Positions 1 to 6,701 of a stretch of DNA of 8,118 nucleotides are shown in pieces. This DNA comes from a bacterium (GTDB lineage Bacteria; Armatimonadota; Fimbriimonadia; Fimbriimonadales; JBAXQP01): contig JBAXQP010000119.1 of NCBI GenBank assembly GCA_037131655.1, positions 1-8,118 of the forward strand, given 5' to 3'. Position 1 is the stretch's first letter; the number at the start of each line of letters is the position of its first letter. The notes beneath the pieces are model-generated. The model was given only the letters and a program-made list of their open reading frames with translations. It made no database searches and had not been told where the DNA came from. The translations under genes and the position numbers were made by a program.

Positions 1-1529
1 AACACACAATGTCCGTATTGACCAGAACCACCGGATTGGCGTATATAACGGCCTTCCGCTTTGGCCTTTGTTCGAACCGCTTCTTTATAGGCAACCTGCG
101 GCCTGCCAACGTTAGCCTCAACACCAAACTCACGGCGCATACGATCTGTAATTATCTCAAGGTGCAACTCGCCCATTCCAGAGATGACCGTTTGGCCTGT
201 CTCAGTATCGGACGTCACTTGGAATGTCGGGTCTTCCTGCGACAACCGATGTAACGCTAAAGACAGCTTCTCTTGGTCAGCCTGTGTCTTAGGCTCAACC
301 GCAACTCCGATAACCGGTTCAGGGAAACTAATCTGTTCTAAAACCACCTGATTATCTTGCGGACAGAGCGAACTTCCTGTTGTCGCTTCGTTCAAACCAA
401 TCACACCGACGATATCACCGGAATATGCTTCTTCGACATCCTCCCGAGAATTTGCATGCATCTGGAGGATTCGACCAACACGCTCACGCTTCTCTTTGTT
501 CGCATTGTAGATCATCGACCCTTTTGTCAGAACACCAGAGTATATCCTAAGATAAGTCAAGCGGCCAACGAAGGGGTCCGACATAATCTTAAACACAAAT
601 GCGCACAGCGGTTCAGTGTCGCTCGGCTCACGGGTTACCGATTCTCCATTTTCAGGATTGATCCCCGTTACCGAACCAATATCCAACGGAGAAGGCAGGT
701 AATCAATTACCGCATTCATCAAGGGCTGTATACCTTTATTCTTGAATGCCGACCCACACAACACCGGCATTATCTTGCTGGCGATGGTGTTCTTCCGAAT
801 AGCCTCGCGTATTTCGTCAACCGTTACTGGTTCGTTTTCAAGGTACTTGGCCATGATGCTGTCATCAACATCAGCTAAGGCCTCTATCAATTTATCATGA
901 TGCTCGGCAGCTTCATCTTTCAAGTACGCCGGTATATCAGTCACTTCAAAATCTTTTCCGGTACCGTTCTCGTAGATGATAGCATTCATCTTAACAAGGT
1001 CAATAATGCCCTGGAATTCAGCTTCTTTACCGATGGGTATCTGAATCGGCACCGCATTTGCTCCAAGGCGAGTACGAATTGACTCGACAACCTTAAAGAA
1101 ATCTGCTCCAAGCCGGTCCATCTTATTAACCATTGCGATACGCGGTACTTCATACTTGTTCGCCTGGCGCCAAACCGTTTCCGATTGAGGCTGAACACCA
1201 CCGACCGCGCAAAACAAAGCAACAACCGCATCCAGCACACGCATCGAGCGTTCGACTTCAACCGTGAAGTCAACGTGCCCAGGCGTATCTATTATATTGA
1301 TTCGATGGCCTTCCCAAAAACAGGTGGTTGCTGCTGAGGTAATGGTAATACCACGCTCTTGTTCCTGTTCCATCCAGTCCATCGTCGCTGCGCCTTGATC
1401 GACCTCACCTATCCGGTGAATTCGCCCTGTGTAATATAAGATGCGTTCGGTAGTTGTTGTCTTACCGGCATCGATATGGGCCGCGATTCCTATATTTCTT
1501 GTTGTTTCCAATGCTTGAGTACGAGGCAT
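1..1529 (-). CDS. fusA: Elongation factor G, C-terminal part missing at window edge
   Basis: EF-G is the cytoplasmic GTPase that drives tRNA-mRNA translocation on the ribosome and acts with RRF in ribosome recycling. I translated the minus strand by hand from the ATG at 1529-1527: the frame stays open to base 1, giving 509 codons of the usual 690-700, with no frameshift or internal stop. The G domain shows the P-loop AHIDAGKT (residues 17-24), the switch I segment ERGITITSAATT (58-69), DTPGH (81-85) and NKMD (135-138). Domains II and III follow, and the visible part ends just inside domain IV with RQSGGSGQYGH. The tip of domain IV and domain V lie outside the window. It is the third gene of the str operon, 31 nt after rpsG. 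The upstream Shine-Dalgarno is weak (GGGAAAAG about 10 nt before the ATG). The start is supported by the match MPRTQALETTRNIGIAAHID to other EF-G N-termini. Confidence 0.98.
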   Translation of the reverse strand, partial: MPRTQALETTRNIGIAAHIDAGKTTTTERILYYTGRIHRIGEVDQGAATMDWMEQEQERGITITSAATTCFWEGHRINIIDTPGHVDFTVEVERSMRVLDAVVALFCAVGGVQPQSETVWRQANKYEVPRIAMVNKMDRLGADFFKVVESIRTRLGANAVPIQIPIGKEAEFQGIIDLVKMNAIIYENGTGKDFEVTDIPAYLKDEAAEHHDKLIEALADVDDSIMAKYLENEPVTVDEIREAIRKNTIASKIMPVLCGSAFKNKGIQPLMNAVIDYLPSPLDIGSVTGINPENGESVTREPSDTEPLCAFVFKIMSDPFVGRLTYLRIYSGVLTKGSMIYNANKEKRERVGRILQMHANSREDVEEAYSGDIVGVIGLNEATTGSSLCPQDNQVVLEQISFPEPVIGVAVEPKTQADQEKLSLALHRLSQEDPTFQVTSDTETGQTVISGMGELHLEIITDRMRREFGVEANVGRPQVAYKEAVRTKAKAEGRYIRQSGGSGQYGHCV

Positions 1530-1560
1530 ATAATTCAACTTTTCCCGCTGGATGACTTCT

Positions 1561-2031
1561 TTACCAACGATAGTGTGCAAAAGCTTTGTTGGCATCCGCC
1601 ATGCGGTGTGTATCTTCGCGCTTTTTAATGGCTGAACCTGTGTTGTTAGCCGCATCAAGAATTTCGCCGCTTAATCTCTCGACCATTGTATTGCCGGATC
1701 TTCTGCGGGCTGCAAATAGCAGCCAACGAAAAGCCAGTGAGCGACGTCGATGACCGGGTACCTCCATGGGAACCTGGTAGGTTTGACCGCCAACACGCCT
1801 TGGTCGCACTTCGACCATCGGCATTACGTTCCGGATTGCCTGATCAAATATTTCGCCGGCAGGTTTGCCAGCCTTTTCTTCAACCAGCTTCATCGCGGTG
1901 TAAAATATTTTCTCGGCGACGCTTTTCTTGCCGCCATACATCATGCGGTTAATAAACCGCGCAATAATCTCACTACCGTAAATCGGATCTGGAGCTACTA
2001 ATCTCTTCGGGATTTCGCCTCTTCCTGGCAT
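1561..2031 (-). CDS. rpsG: 30S ribosomal protein S7
   Basis: S7 is the primary 16S rRNA-binding protein that nucleates assembly of the 30S head and lies near the E site. The product is 156 residues, the full length of the short S7 form common outside Enterobacteria. It shows DPIYGSEIIARFINRMM near the N-terminus, the conserved VEVRPRRVGGQTYQVPMEV block (about residues 73-91) and the C-terminal KKREDTHRMADANKAFAHYRW. An AGGAG lies 6 nt before the ATG and overlaps the rpsL stop codon, so the start is secure. It follows rpsL by only 9 nt and precedes fusA by 31 nt, the classical str order. In E. coli S7 represses its own mRNA by binding a longer rpsL-rpsG spacer. That spacer is essentially absent here. 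Confidence 0.99.
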   Translation of the reverse strand: MPGRGEIPKRLVAPDPIYGSEIIARFINRMMYGGKKSVAEKIFYTAMKLVEEKAGKPAGEIFDQAIRNVMPMVEVRPRRVGGQTYQVPMEVPGHRRRSLAFRWLLFAARRRSGNTMVERLSGEILDAANNTGSAIKKREDTHRMADANKAFAHYRW

Positions 2032-2040
2032 ACTCTACTC

Positions 2041-2427
2041 CTACTTACCTGCCGTCTTCTTAGGTCGTTTAGTGCCGTACTTCGATCGTCCCTGCATTCT
2101 ATTCGCAGTACCGGCTGTTTGCTGAGTTCCGCGAATTATATGATAGCGCACACCAGGAAGGTCCTTAACGCGTCCACCGCGTACTAAGACCACTGAGTGC
2201 TCTTGCAGGTTATGACCGACACCTGGGATATAAGCGGTAATTTCCTGTCCGTTGGTTAAACGAACACGAGCCACCTTACGCAACGCCGAGTTCGGCTTTT
2301 TAGGCGTGATGGTTCGTACAATCGTACATACCCCACGCTTCTGCGGATGATCCTGCAGCGCGGGAGCTTTCGATTTCTTCGTTACCTTTAATCGTGGCTT
2401 GCGAACGAGCTGGTTAACTGTCGGCAT
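2041..2427 (-). CDS. rpsL: 30S ribosomal protein S12
   Basis: S12 sits at the decoding centre and takes part in tRNA selection; it is the classical target of streptomycin-resistance mutations. The product is 128 residues, full length. It contains PQKRGVC (28-34), TPKKPNSALRK (41-51) and VRGGRVKDLPGVRYH (82-96). Lys43 and Lys88, the positions where resistance substitutions usually arise, are both lysine, so the sequence is wild type there. Asp89, the residue methylthiolated in many bacteria, is present. Residue 70 is Val in YIPGVGHNLQEHS, where E. coli has Glu; as I recall, cyanobacterial and chloroplast S12 have Ile there. GAGGAG ends 5 nt before the ATG. It is the first gene of the str operon and lies 84 nt downstream of an intrinsic terminator. 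Confidence 0.99.
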   Translation of the reverse strand: MPTVNQLVRKPRLKVTKKSKAPALQDHPQKRGVCTIVRTITPKKPNSALRKVARVRLTNGQEITAYIPGVGHNLQEHSVVLVRGGRVKDLPGVRYHIIRGTQQTAGTANRMQGRSKYGTKRPKKTAGK

Positions 2428-2510
2428 CTAATCTCCTCATAAATCTAACTTTGCGTATGCGTCAGAGCCGTCAAAGCATTCGAGGGAGAGTGTACCCTAT
2501 TTCAGGCATT

Positions 2511-2537
2511 AAAAAACCCCTCGCTCGGACAAAGGGG
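2511..2537 (-). terminator. Intrinsic terminator or attenuator upstream of rpsL
   Basis: Read on the minus strand, CCCCTT (2537-2532) pairs with GAGGGG (2522-2517) across a 9-nt loop, followed immediately by six T residues (2516-2511). No T-run follows on the plus strand, so it acts leftward. It lies about 195 nt downstream of a consensus promoter and 84 nt upstream of rpsL. It therefore either ends a small RNA or attenuates read-through into the ribosomal genes. The sequence shows the hairpin and T-run; the regulatory role is inference. Confidence 0.75.
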
Positions 2538-2709
2538 GTGCGGGTTCCGGTGCTCATAATCAATCACTACATATGCGATGGAGCGAACTATATTGCACAA
2601 CGCGGGGCTACGAACAACGCGGGCTCGTCCACTTACTACCCTGCGCCCAAACCACGCCCTCCTTCCGATATTTCGGCTCAACGTCAGCGGTTCCGACCGC
2701 CACTGTCGA
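2538..2709 (-). ncRNA. Structured GC-rich leader of the str operon, or small RNA
   Basis: This stretch lies between a strong promoter and an intrinsic terminator, and no credible protein is encoded in it. Transcription should begin near 2706-2709. Near the 5' end a perfect 5-bp hairpin, GCGGT-CGGA-ACCGC, spans 2700-2687. A smaller one (CCGA-AATA-TCGG) follows. The 10-bp direct repeat ACAACGCGGG (plus-strand sense) occurs at 2597-2606 and 2614-2623. Near the 3' end GGAACCCGCAC repeats the GGAACC of the first hairpin, and CCGCAC there could pair with GTGGCGG near the 5' end with one bulged G. That pairing would compete with the first hairpin. I do not recognise a known family: 6S, SRP RNA and tmRNA hallmarks were looked for and not found. 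Confidence 0.5.
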
Positions 2710-2715
2710 GGAACT

Positions 2716-2745
2716 ATTATATACCAGAAACTAAAACCTTGTCAA
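2716..2745 (-). promoter_or_regulatory. Consensus sigma-70-type promoter driving the str leader
   Basis: On the minus strand a perfect -35 box TTGACA (2745-2740) and a perfect -10 box TATAAT (2721-2716) are separated by 18 bp. The expected start site is about 2706-2709. It points towards rpsL, 280 nt downstream, and is the only match of this quality I found in either intergenic region. It most likely drives the leader RNA and, by read-through, rpsL-rpsG-fusA. Confidence 0.85.
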
Positions 2746-3008
2746 GCATGCCACCCCACGATTTCAACCCTTTTTTGCCAGTTCCGTAGCTGAGGGGTTT
2801 AAAGCGATTTAAAAGAATCGTTCCCTAAACCAGGAAATCGACTCAAGTTATCATTTTCCCGTAGATCCAAAGTTTGTGATGATGTAGATGAAGCCTTAGT
2901 CATCAATCATATGTTTATTGTTATAGCTGGGGGCAAGCTGCTGGCTTTCTGCTTTTATCCATAGAGATTGACTCTCCATTAGATCCATCAATTCGAGATA
3001 GCGGCTCT
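2746..3008 (-). other. Intergenic stretch with no supported gene
   Basis: About 260 bases between the lysC terminator and the str promoter. Both strands hold only short open frames (about 30-40 codons on the minus strand) without ribosome binding sites or recognisable products. One imperfect palindrome is visible: outer arms GGTTTA/TAAACC (2796-2801 and 2826-2831) around inner arms CGATT/AATCG (2805-2809 and 2816-2820). It has no T-run after it and lies more than 50 bp upstream of the -35 box. Its function is unknown. The stretch may be decayed sequence. Confidence 0.5.
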
Positions 3009-3051
3009 AAAAGAATTTCACCGTTGGTTGAATGACCAACGGTGAAATTCT
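3009..3051 (-). terminator. Intrinsic terminator of the hom-thrC-apgM-lysC operon
   Basis: A perfect 17-bp inverted repeat (3012-3028 with 3035-3051) encloses a 6-nt loop. On the minus strand it is followed by TTTT, counting the last base of the stem (3012-3009), then AGAG. It starts 28 nt after the lysC stop codon. No T-run follows on the plus strand. The T-run is short, but the stem is long and perfect, so it should end transcription of the amino-acid operon and separate it from the str promoter. Confidence 0.85.
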
Positions 3052-3079
3052 AGAAATGGGAGGATCGTTCCTATACGCC

Positions 3080-3574
3080 TTAAGTTTTTATAACTTTCTT
3101 CTTTGAGAGATTGAATTTATCATGGATAGCTCGTACAGCTTCCTGAGCATGGACCTTCTTAATTACACATGATATCTTGATTTCGCTCGTGGATATCATC
3201 TCGATATTGATCTCCTTATCCGCGAGTGCGCTGAACATATCTGCAGCAACGCCCGAATGGCTCCTCATGCCTATGCCAACTACCGATATCTTTGCGATGT
3301 CCTTGTCAACCGTCACACCACTTGCCCCTATCGAGTGTGTAACTTCATTTGCGACCTTAAGTGTCTTTGGAAGATCTGACGTTGGTACAGTGAATGAGAG
3401 ATCTGTGGATCCTGCACGTGAGACGTTCTGCACGATCATATCGACATTCACATCAGCATTTGCAAGTTCCCTGAAAATGGCCGCAGCAGCCCCCGGTTTA
3501 TCCGGCACATCACATATTGTCACTTTAGCTTCATCTTTAGTAAGTGCAACCCCTGATACCACTATTTCTTCCAT
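3080..3574 (-). CDS. lysC: Aspartate kinase beta (regulatory) subunit from an in-frame internal start
   Basis: Met249 of LysC is preceded by a perfect Shine-Dalgarno AAGGAGGTGA (3589-3580), with 8 nt between GGAGG and the ATG at 3574-3572. Translation from here would give a 164-residue protein, MEEIVVSGVALTKDEAKV onward, made of the two ACT domains only. In Bacillus subtilis aspartokinase II and Corynebacterium glutamicum LysC the same in-frame arrangement produces the beta subunit of an alpha2-beta2 enzyme. In C. glutamicum the beta start is at almost the same residue number. By analogy this gene should make both subunits. The site is seen directly; use of it is inference from the family. 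Confidence 0.8.
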   Translation of the reverse strand: MEEIVVSGVALTKDEAKVTICDVPDKPGAAAAIFRELANADVNVDMIVQNVSRAGSTDLSFTVPTSDLPKTLKVANEVTHSIGASGVTVDKDIAKISVVGIGMRSHSGVAADMFSALADKEINIEMISTSEIKISCVIKKVHAQEAVRAIHDKFNLSKKKVIKT

Positions 3575-4318
3575 TGATTTCACCTCCTTCAAGATAATCG
3601 TCCCTTTATTGTCGGAGAAACTTGAGCGTACGTGGATAGGTACATTAAACTTCATCGCGCACTCTACGGAACGTGGCTGTAGCACTTGTACGCCCAGAGA
3701 CGCGAGTTCGAACATCTCCTCATAGCTCATTCTGTCGATCTTTCGAGCATTCGGCACTATGCGCGGATCGGCAGTAAATACTCCTTCGACATCGGTATAC
3801 ATCTCGCAGATCGAAGCTTTCAGGAATTTAGCGAGTGCTACCGCAGTGAGATTGGAACCACCACGTCCAAGCGTAGTAATATCCTGATTAAGGCTTACTC
3901 CCTGAAATCCCGCGACGATTACTACCCGGTCAGCTAAAAGTTCTTCATGAATACGCTTGGCGTTGATGTCTATAATACGAGCTTTCGTGAATGATTCATC
4001 AGTAACAATCCCCACTTGATGACCCGTAAATGAAATAGCGTCCTTCCCAAGCTTTTGTATGGCCATCGCTAGAAGTGCACAGGAGACCTGTTCGCCTGTA
4101 GATAAGAGCATATCTAGTTCGCGTTCCGATGGGCTTTCCGTTATCTTATGCGCAAGTTCTATCAGGTTATCGGTCGTATTTCCAAGAGCCGACACGACCA
4201 CAACCACATGAAATCCTTTCGCTGCGGTATTTACCACGCGCTTGGCTACATTTTGTATCCGCTCTACGTCGGCAACACTGGTACCGCCGTATTTCTGCAC
4301 TACTATGTCTTTCTTCAT
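3080..4318 (-). CDS. lysC: Aspartate kinase (alpha subunit), with two ACT domains
   Basis: Aspartokinase phosphorylates L-aspartate to 4-aspartyl phosphate, the first step to lysine, threonine, methionine and diaminopimelate. The product is 412 residues, normal for the monofunctional class. The kinase domain shows KYGGTSV (9-15), STGEQVS (73-79), GRGGSNLTAVALA (151-163) and MYTDVEGVFTADPR (173-186). Two ACT domains follow from about residue 260: one with VDMIVQNVSRAG, the other with VVGIGMRSHSGVAADMF. This layout fits feedback inhibition by lysine and/or threonine; which of them cannot be read from sequence alone. It follows the apgM-family gene by 54 nt and is the last gene before the terminator. 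The ATG at 4318 has no good Shine-Dalgarno, and an in-frame stop just upstream rules out an earlier start. A second strong start lies inside the gene at 3574. Confidence 0.98.
   Translation of the reverse strand: MKKDIVVQKYGGTSVADVERIQNVAKRVVNTAAKGFHVVVVVSALGNTTDNLIELAHKITESPSERELDMLLSTGEQVSCALLAMAIQKLGKDAISFTGHQVGIVTDESFTKARIIDINAKRIHEELLADRVVIVAGFQGVSLNQDITTLGRGGSNLTAVALAKFLKASICEMYTDVEGVFTADPRIVPNARKIDRMSYEEMFELASLGVQVLQPRSVECAMKFNVPIHVRSSFSDNKGTIILKEVKSMEEIVVSGVALTKDEAKVTICDVPDKPGAAAAIFRELANADVNVDMIVQNVSRAGSTDLSFTVPTSDLPKTLKVANEVTHSIGASGVTVDKDIAKISVVGIGMRSHSGVAADMFSALADKEINIEMISTSEIKISCVIKKVHAQEAVRAIHDKFNLSKKKVIKT
3580..3589 (-). promoter_or_regulatory. Perfect internal Shine-Dalgarno for the LysC beta subunit
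   Basis: AAGGAGGTGA inside the lysC coding sequence is a near-complete complement of the 16S rRNA tail. It stands 5 nt (AATCA) before an in-frame ATG. It is the strongest ribosome binding site in the window, stronger than those of rpsL, rpsG, hom or the lysC start itself. Confidence 0.85.
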
Positions 4319-4372
4319 CTTGAGTATCGACTTTCAGAACACATTAACCGCTTATTAAAGTACCATAACAAA

Positions 4373-5578
4373 TCAACGCTTAAAAAATGCTTCAGTTAGC
4401 GAGGTACCGCTCTCGAATTTTATACTGCTCAAAGCCGCGACGGTCTCACTGTAGACATCGAATCCGTTATGATCGACCCCCGACCCTGCCATAGCAAAAG
4501 GCACAGGATCTGTCACATGAGTCCTTAAAGAAATCGGGGTAGCGTGATCGGGGAGGACCATGACACGGAAATCTTTACTTGCCTTAAGATAATTCCACAC
4601 GGTGGCCACCACGTATTTATCGAAGCTCTCGATTGCGCTTATCTTTGCGAGCATATCTCCATTGTGACCTGCCTCATCGGGGGCCTCAACATGGACGAAA
4701 ACAAAATCCTTATCATCTAGGGCTTTTACCGCGTAATCGCCTTTACCTTGATAATTCGTATCATAATAACCTGTCGCTCCCGGAACATTTATTACCTCAA
4801 GACCAACGAGTTTTCCGATGCCGTTTACAAGATCTACCGCAGAGATGACCGCACCATCAACACCAAAGAGCCCCTTAAAAGAGGGGATACTCGGATTTGT
4901 CCCCTGCCCCCATAGCCAGATCATATTGCCAGGATTCTCTTTTAGAACGATACGTTTCTTATTTATCTCATGTTTTTCAAGAAGCATGCGCGATCGTTCC
5001 ATAAGGTCTGTTAGAAGAGCAGCAATACGCCCCTTCGGAAGATGATTTGATAGCGTAGCGCCCATAATATCATGAGGTGGCGTAGTCACCGTCTTTACAA
5101 GCTCATCAAGCTCGTCAGGAGACTTTGTTTTAAATATGACCAAGTGTCGGTAGCTTTTCCCATGGATAAAACGAATGCTTTCCGACCCCATGCTTTCTTT
5201 GAGGAAACTGATAAGTAGTGACGACTCCTTATTGGTAATATGCCCTGCGCTGTAATCAGCCAAGATGTCATTTTCAACCGTTACTAGGTTACATCTGAAC
5301 GCCACTTCATCCTTGGCTATCTCTACCCCCATATTCGCCGCTTCAAGAGGCCCACGTCCGGTATAATAAACTTTTGGATCGTACCCAAGCACCGCCAAAT
5401 TAGCGACGTCGCTTCCCGGCTTAAGCCCATTAGGAATTGTCTTAACTGTGCCTATCATGCCCGCTTTCACGATCTCATTCATCGCCGGTATTTTGGCCAC
5501 CTCGAGTGGAGTCTTTCCGTTAAGCTCCTTTATAGGCCTATCGCTCATTCCGTCCCCAACCATTATCACGTATTTCAT
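4373..5578 (-). CDS. apgM-family (archaeal-type cofactor-independent phosphoglycerate mutase-like) protein, proposed homoserine kinase
   Basis: The protein belongs to the alkaline-phosphatase superfamily, in the branch usually named 2,3-bisphosphoglycerate-independent phosphoglycerate mutase, archaeal type. Numbered from the chosen start (401 residues), metal and phosphate ligands are visible: GDG (8-10), PGSDVAN with the presumed nucleophile Ser56, DEAGH (301-305) and PDHAT (343-347). Members lying in threonine operons have been proposed to replace homoserine kinase (family model TIGR02535). Here it sits between thrC and lysC, with hom first and no thrB, so phosphorylation of homoserine is the favoured role and a true mutase the alternative. 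The start is chosen at the ATG 5578 because AAGGA lies 7 nt upstream. An ATG at 5596 and a TTG at 5641 overlapping thrC are in frame, but have poorer ribosome sites and would add residues before the conserved MKYVIMVGDG start. Confidence 0.9.
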   Translation of the reverse strand: MKYVIMVGDGMSDRPIKELNGKTPLEVAKIPAMNEIVKAGMIGTVKTIPNGLKPGSDVANLAVLGYDPKVYYTGRGPLEAANMGVEIAKDEVAFRCNLVTVENDILADYSAGHITNKESSLLISFLKESMGSESIRFIHGKSYRHLVIFKTKSPDELDELVKTVTTPPHDIMGATLSNHLPKGRIAALLTDLMERSRMLLEKHEINKKRIVLKENPGNMIWLWGQGTNPSIPSFKGLFGVDGAVISAVDLVNGIGKLVGLEVINVPGATGYYDTNYQGKGDYAVKALDDKDFVFVHVEAPDEAGHNGDMLAKISAIESFDKYVVATVWNYLKASKDFRVMVLPDHATPISLRTHVTDPVPFAMAGSGVDHNGFDVYSETVAALSSIKFESGTSLTEAFFKR

Positions 5579-5630
5579 CTTTTGGTCCTTTTTCATCCAA
5601 CAGGATAGATCATATATTTGTCGTATGGGT

Positions 5631-6698
5631 TCATATTCCAATTTCCTTAAGAACGAGTGACATTTCCGGCTCCACTACAACAGGTTTCCGGACGCTTGCA
5701 ATCGCACGTTCAGGGTCTTTGAGACCATGGCCAGTGAGAACACAGACGATCTTTATCCGGTATCCAGGTATCGTGCTGCTAAAGAAACCACGGCGATTAA
5801 GTTTCAAAATGCCTGCGACGCTAGCGGCGCTTGCTGGCTCGACAAATACGCCCTCTTTAGATGCAAGGATGCCATATGCCTCGAGTATTTCATCGTCGGT
5901 TACAGAATCGATAAGCCCACCTGATTCGTCGCGGGCTGCTATGGCTTGTTCCCAACTCGCGGGATTGCCTATCTTGATCGCAGTCGCTATGGTCTTCGGA
6001 TCCTTGACTGGCGCGCCATTTACAATCGGAGCCGCACCTTCGGCCTGAAATCCGAGCATCTTAGGAAGGCGCGAAATACGATTATTATTTTTGTATTCGT
6101 TGTACCCCTTCCAATAAGCAGTTATGTTGCCCGCGTTACCCACCGGTATAGCATGATAATCAGGCGCGTCACCCAGGGCATCGCATACCTCAAATGCCCC
6201 TGTCTTCTGACCCTCGATCCTGTAAGGATTTACGGAATTAACAAGCGTGATCGGATACTTCTCGGCGATCTCTCGTACCAGATCAAGCGCAACATCAAAG
6301 TTGCCCTTCACAGCAATCACCTTTGCACCGTGTATAAGAGCCTGAGAAAGCTTGCCAAGCGCGATAGCGCCTTCGGGAATAAGTACCACACACGTAAGCC
6401 CAGCCTTTGCCGAATAGGCGGCAGCCGACGCCGAGGTATTTCCGGTTGATGCACAGATCACTGCCTTCGCTCCCTCCTCAAGCGCCTTTGAAATGGCGAC
6501 GGTCATACCCCTGTCCTTGAAAGATCCTGTTGGATTTAAGCCTTCATATTTTAGATATACCTCAATATTATTCCCGAGAAGATTACTGATATTGCAGGCA
6601 TAGATAAGCGGGGTATTGCCCTCGTTAAGGGTCACCACCGGTGTTTTATTTGTCACCGGCAGAAATTTTCCGTATTCTTTAATTAGCCCTTTCCACAT
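5631..6698 (-). CDS. thrC: Threonine synthase
   Basis: This PLP enzyme converts O-phospho-L-homoserine to L-threonine, the last step of threonine synthesis. The product is 355 residues, typical of the shorter bacterial class. The PLP-binding lysine is Lys61 in NPTGSFKDRGM. The substrate/cofactor loop is ASTGNTSAS (83-91), the PLP-phosphate loop PVGNAGNI (185-192), and TGHGLKDP (322-329) lies near the C-terminus. The start ATG lies 3 nt after the hom stop, with GGAGG 8 nt upstream inside the hom 3' end, which suggests translational coupling. It is followed by the apgM-family gene after 52 nt. Its substrate must come from a homoserine kinase, and the neighbour is the only local candidate. Confidence 0.98.
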   Translation of the reverse strand: MWKGLIKEYGKFLPVTNKTPVVTLNEGNTPLIYACNISNLLGNNIEVYLKYEGLNPTGSFKDRGMTVAISKALEEGAKAVICASTGNTSASAAAYSAKAGLTCVVLIPEGAIALGKLSQALIHGAKVIAVKGNFDVALDLVREIAEKYPITLVNSVNPYRIEGQKTGAFEVCDALGDAPDYHAIPVGNAGNITAYWKGYNEYKNNNRISRLPKMLGFQAEGAAPIVNGAPVKDPKTIATAIKIGNPASWEQAIAARDESGGLIDSVTDDEILEAYGILASKEGVFVEPASAASVAGILKLNRRGFFSSTIPGYRIKIVCVLTGHGLKDPERAIASVRKPVVVEPEMSLVLKEIGI

Positions 6699-6701
6699 TG
6701 A

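Noticed and set aside
986..1273. Minus-strand 95-codon frame
   Set aside because: It is a shadow frame inside fusA, whose own frame is intact over the same bases.
2566..2709. 6S RNA, SRP RNA or tmRNA as the identity of the leader RNA
   Set aside because: The GGAAGGA near 2665 resembles part of the SRP domain IV loop, but the flanking conserved bases are missing. No 6S-like long closing stem or tmRNA tRNA-like ends could be drawn.
2451..2789. Plus-strand open frame of 112 codons in the rpsL upstream region
   Set aside because: It overlaps the minus-strand promoter, leader and terminator, has low-complexity composition and no recognisable family. The frame is explained by GC-rich non-coding sequence.
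2896..2988. Minus-strand 30-codon frame (ATG at 2988, TAA at 2896)
   Set aside because: There is no ribosome binding site, and a short frame of this size is expected by chance in about 260 nt. The product is not recognisable.
3177..3725. Plus-strand 182-codon frame opposite lysC
   Set aside because: It is antisense to a clear aspartokinase gene; its composition reflects the complement of the lysC codons.
5631..5641. TTG start for the apgM-family gene overlapping the thrC stop
   Set aside because: AAGGA is only 3-4 nt from the TTG, and the extra 21 residues precede the conserved MKYVIMVGDG start. The ATG at 5578 has a well-placed AAGGA.
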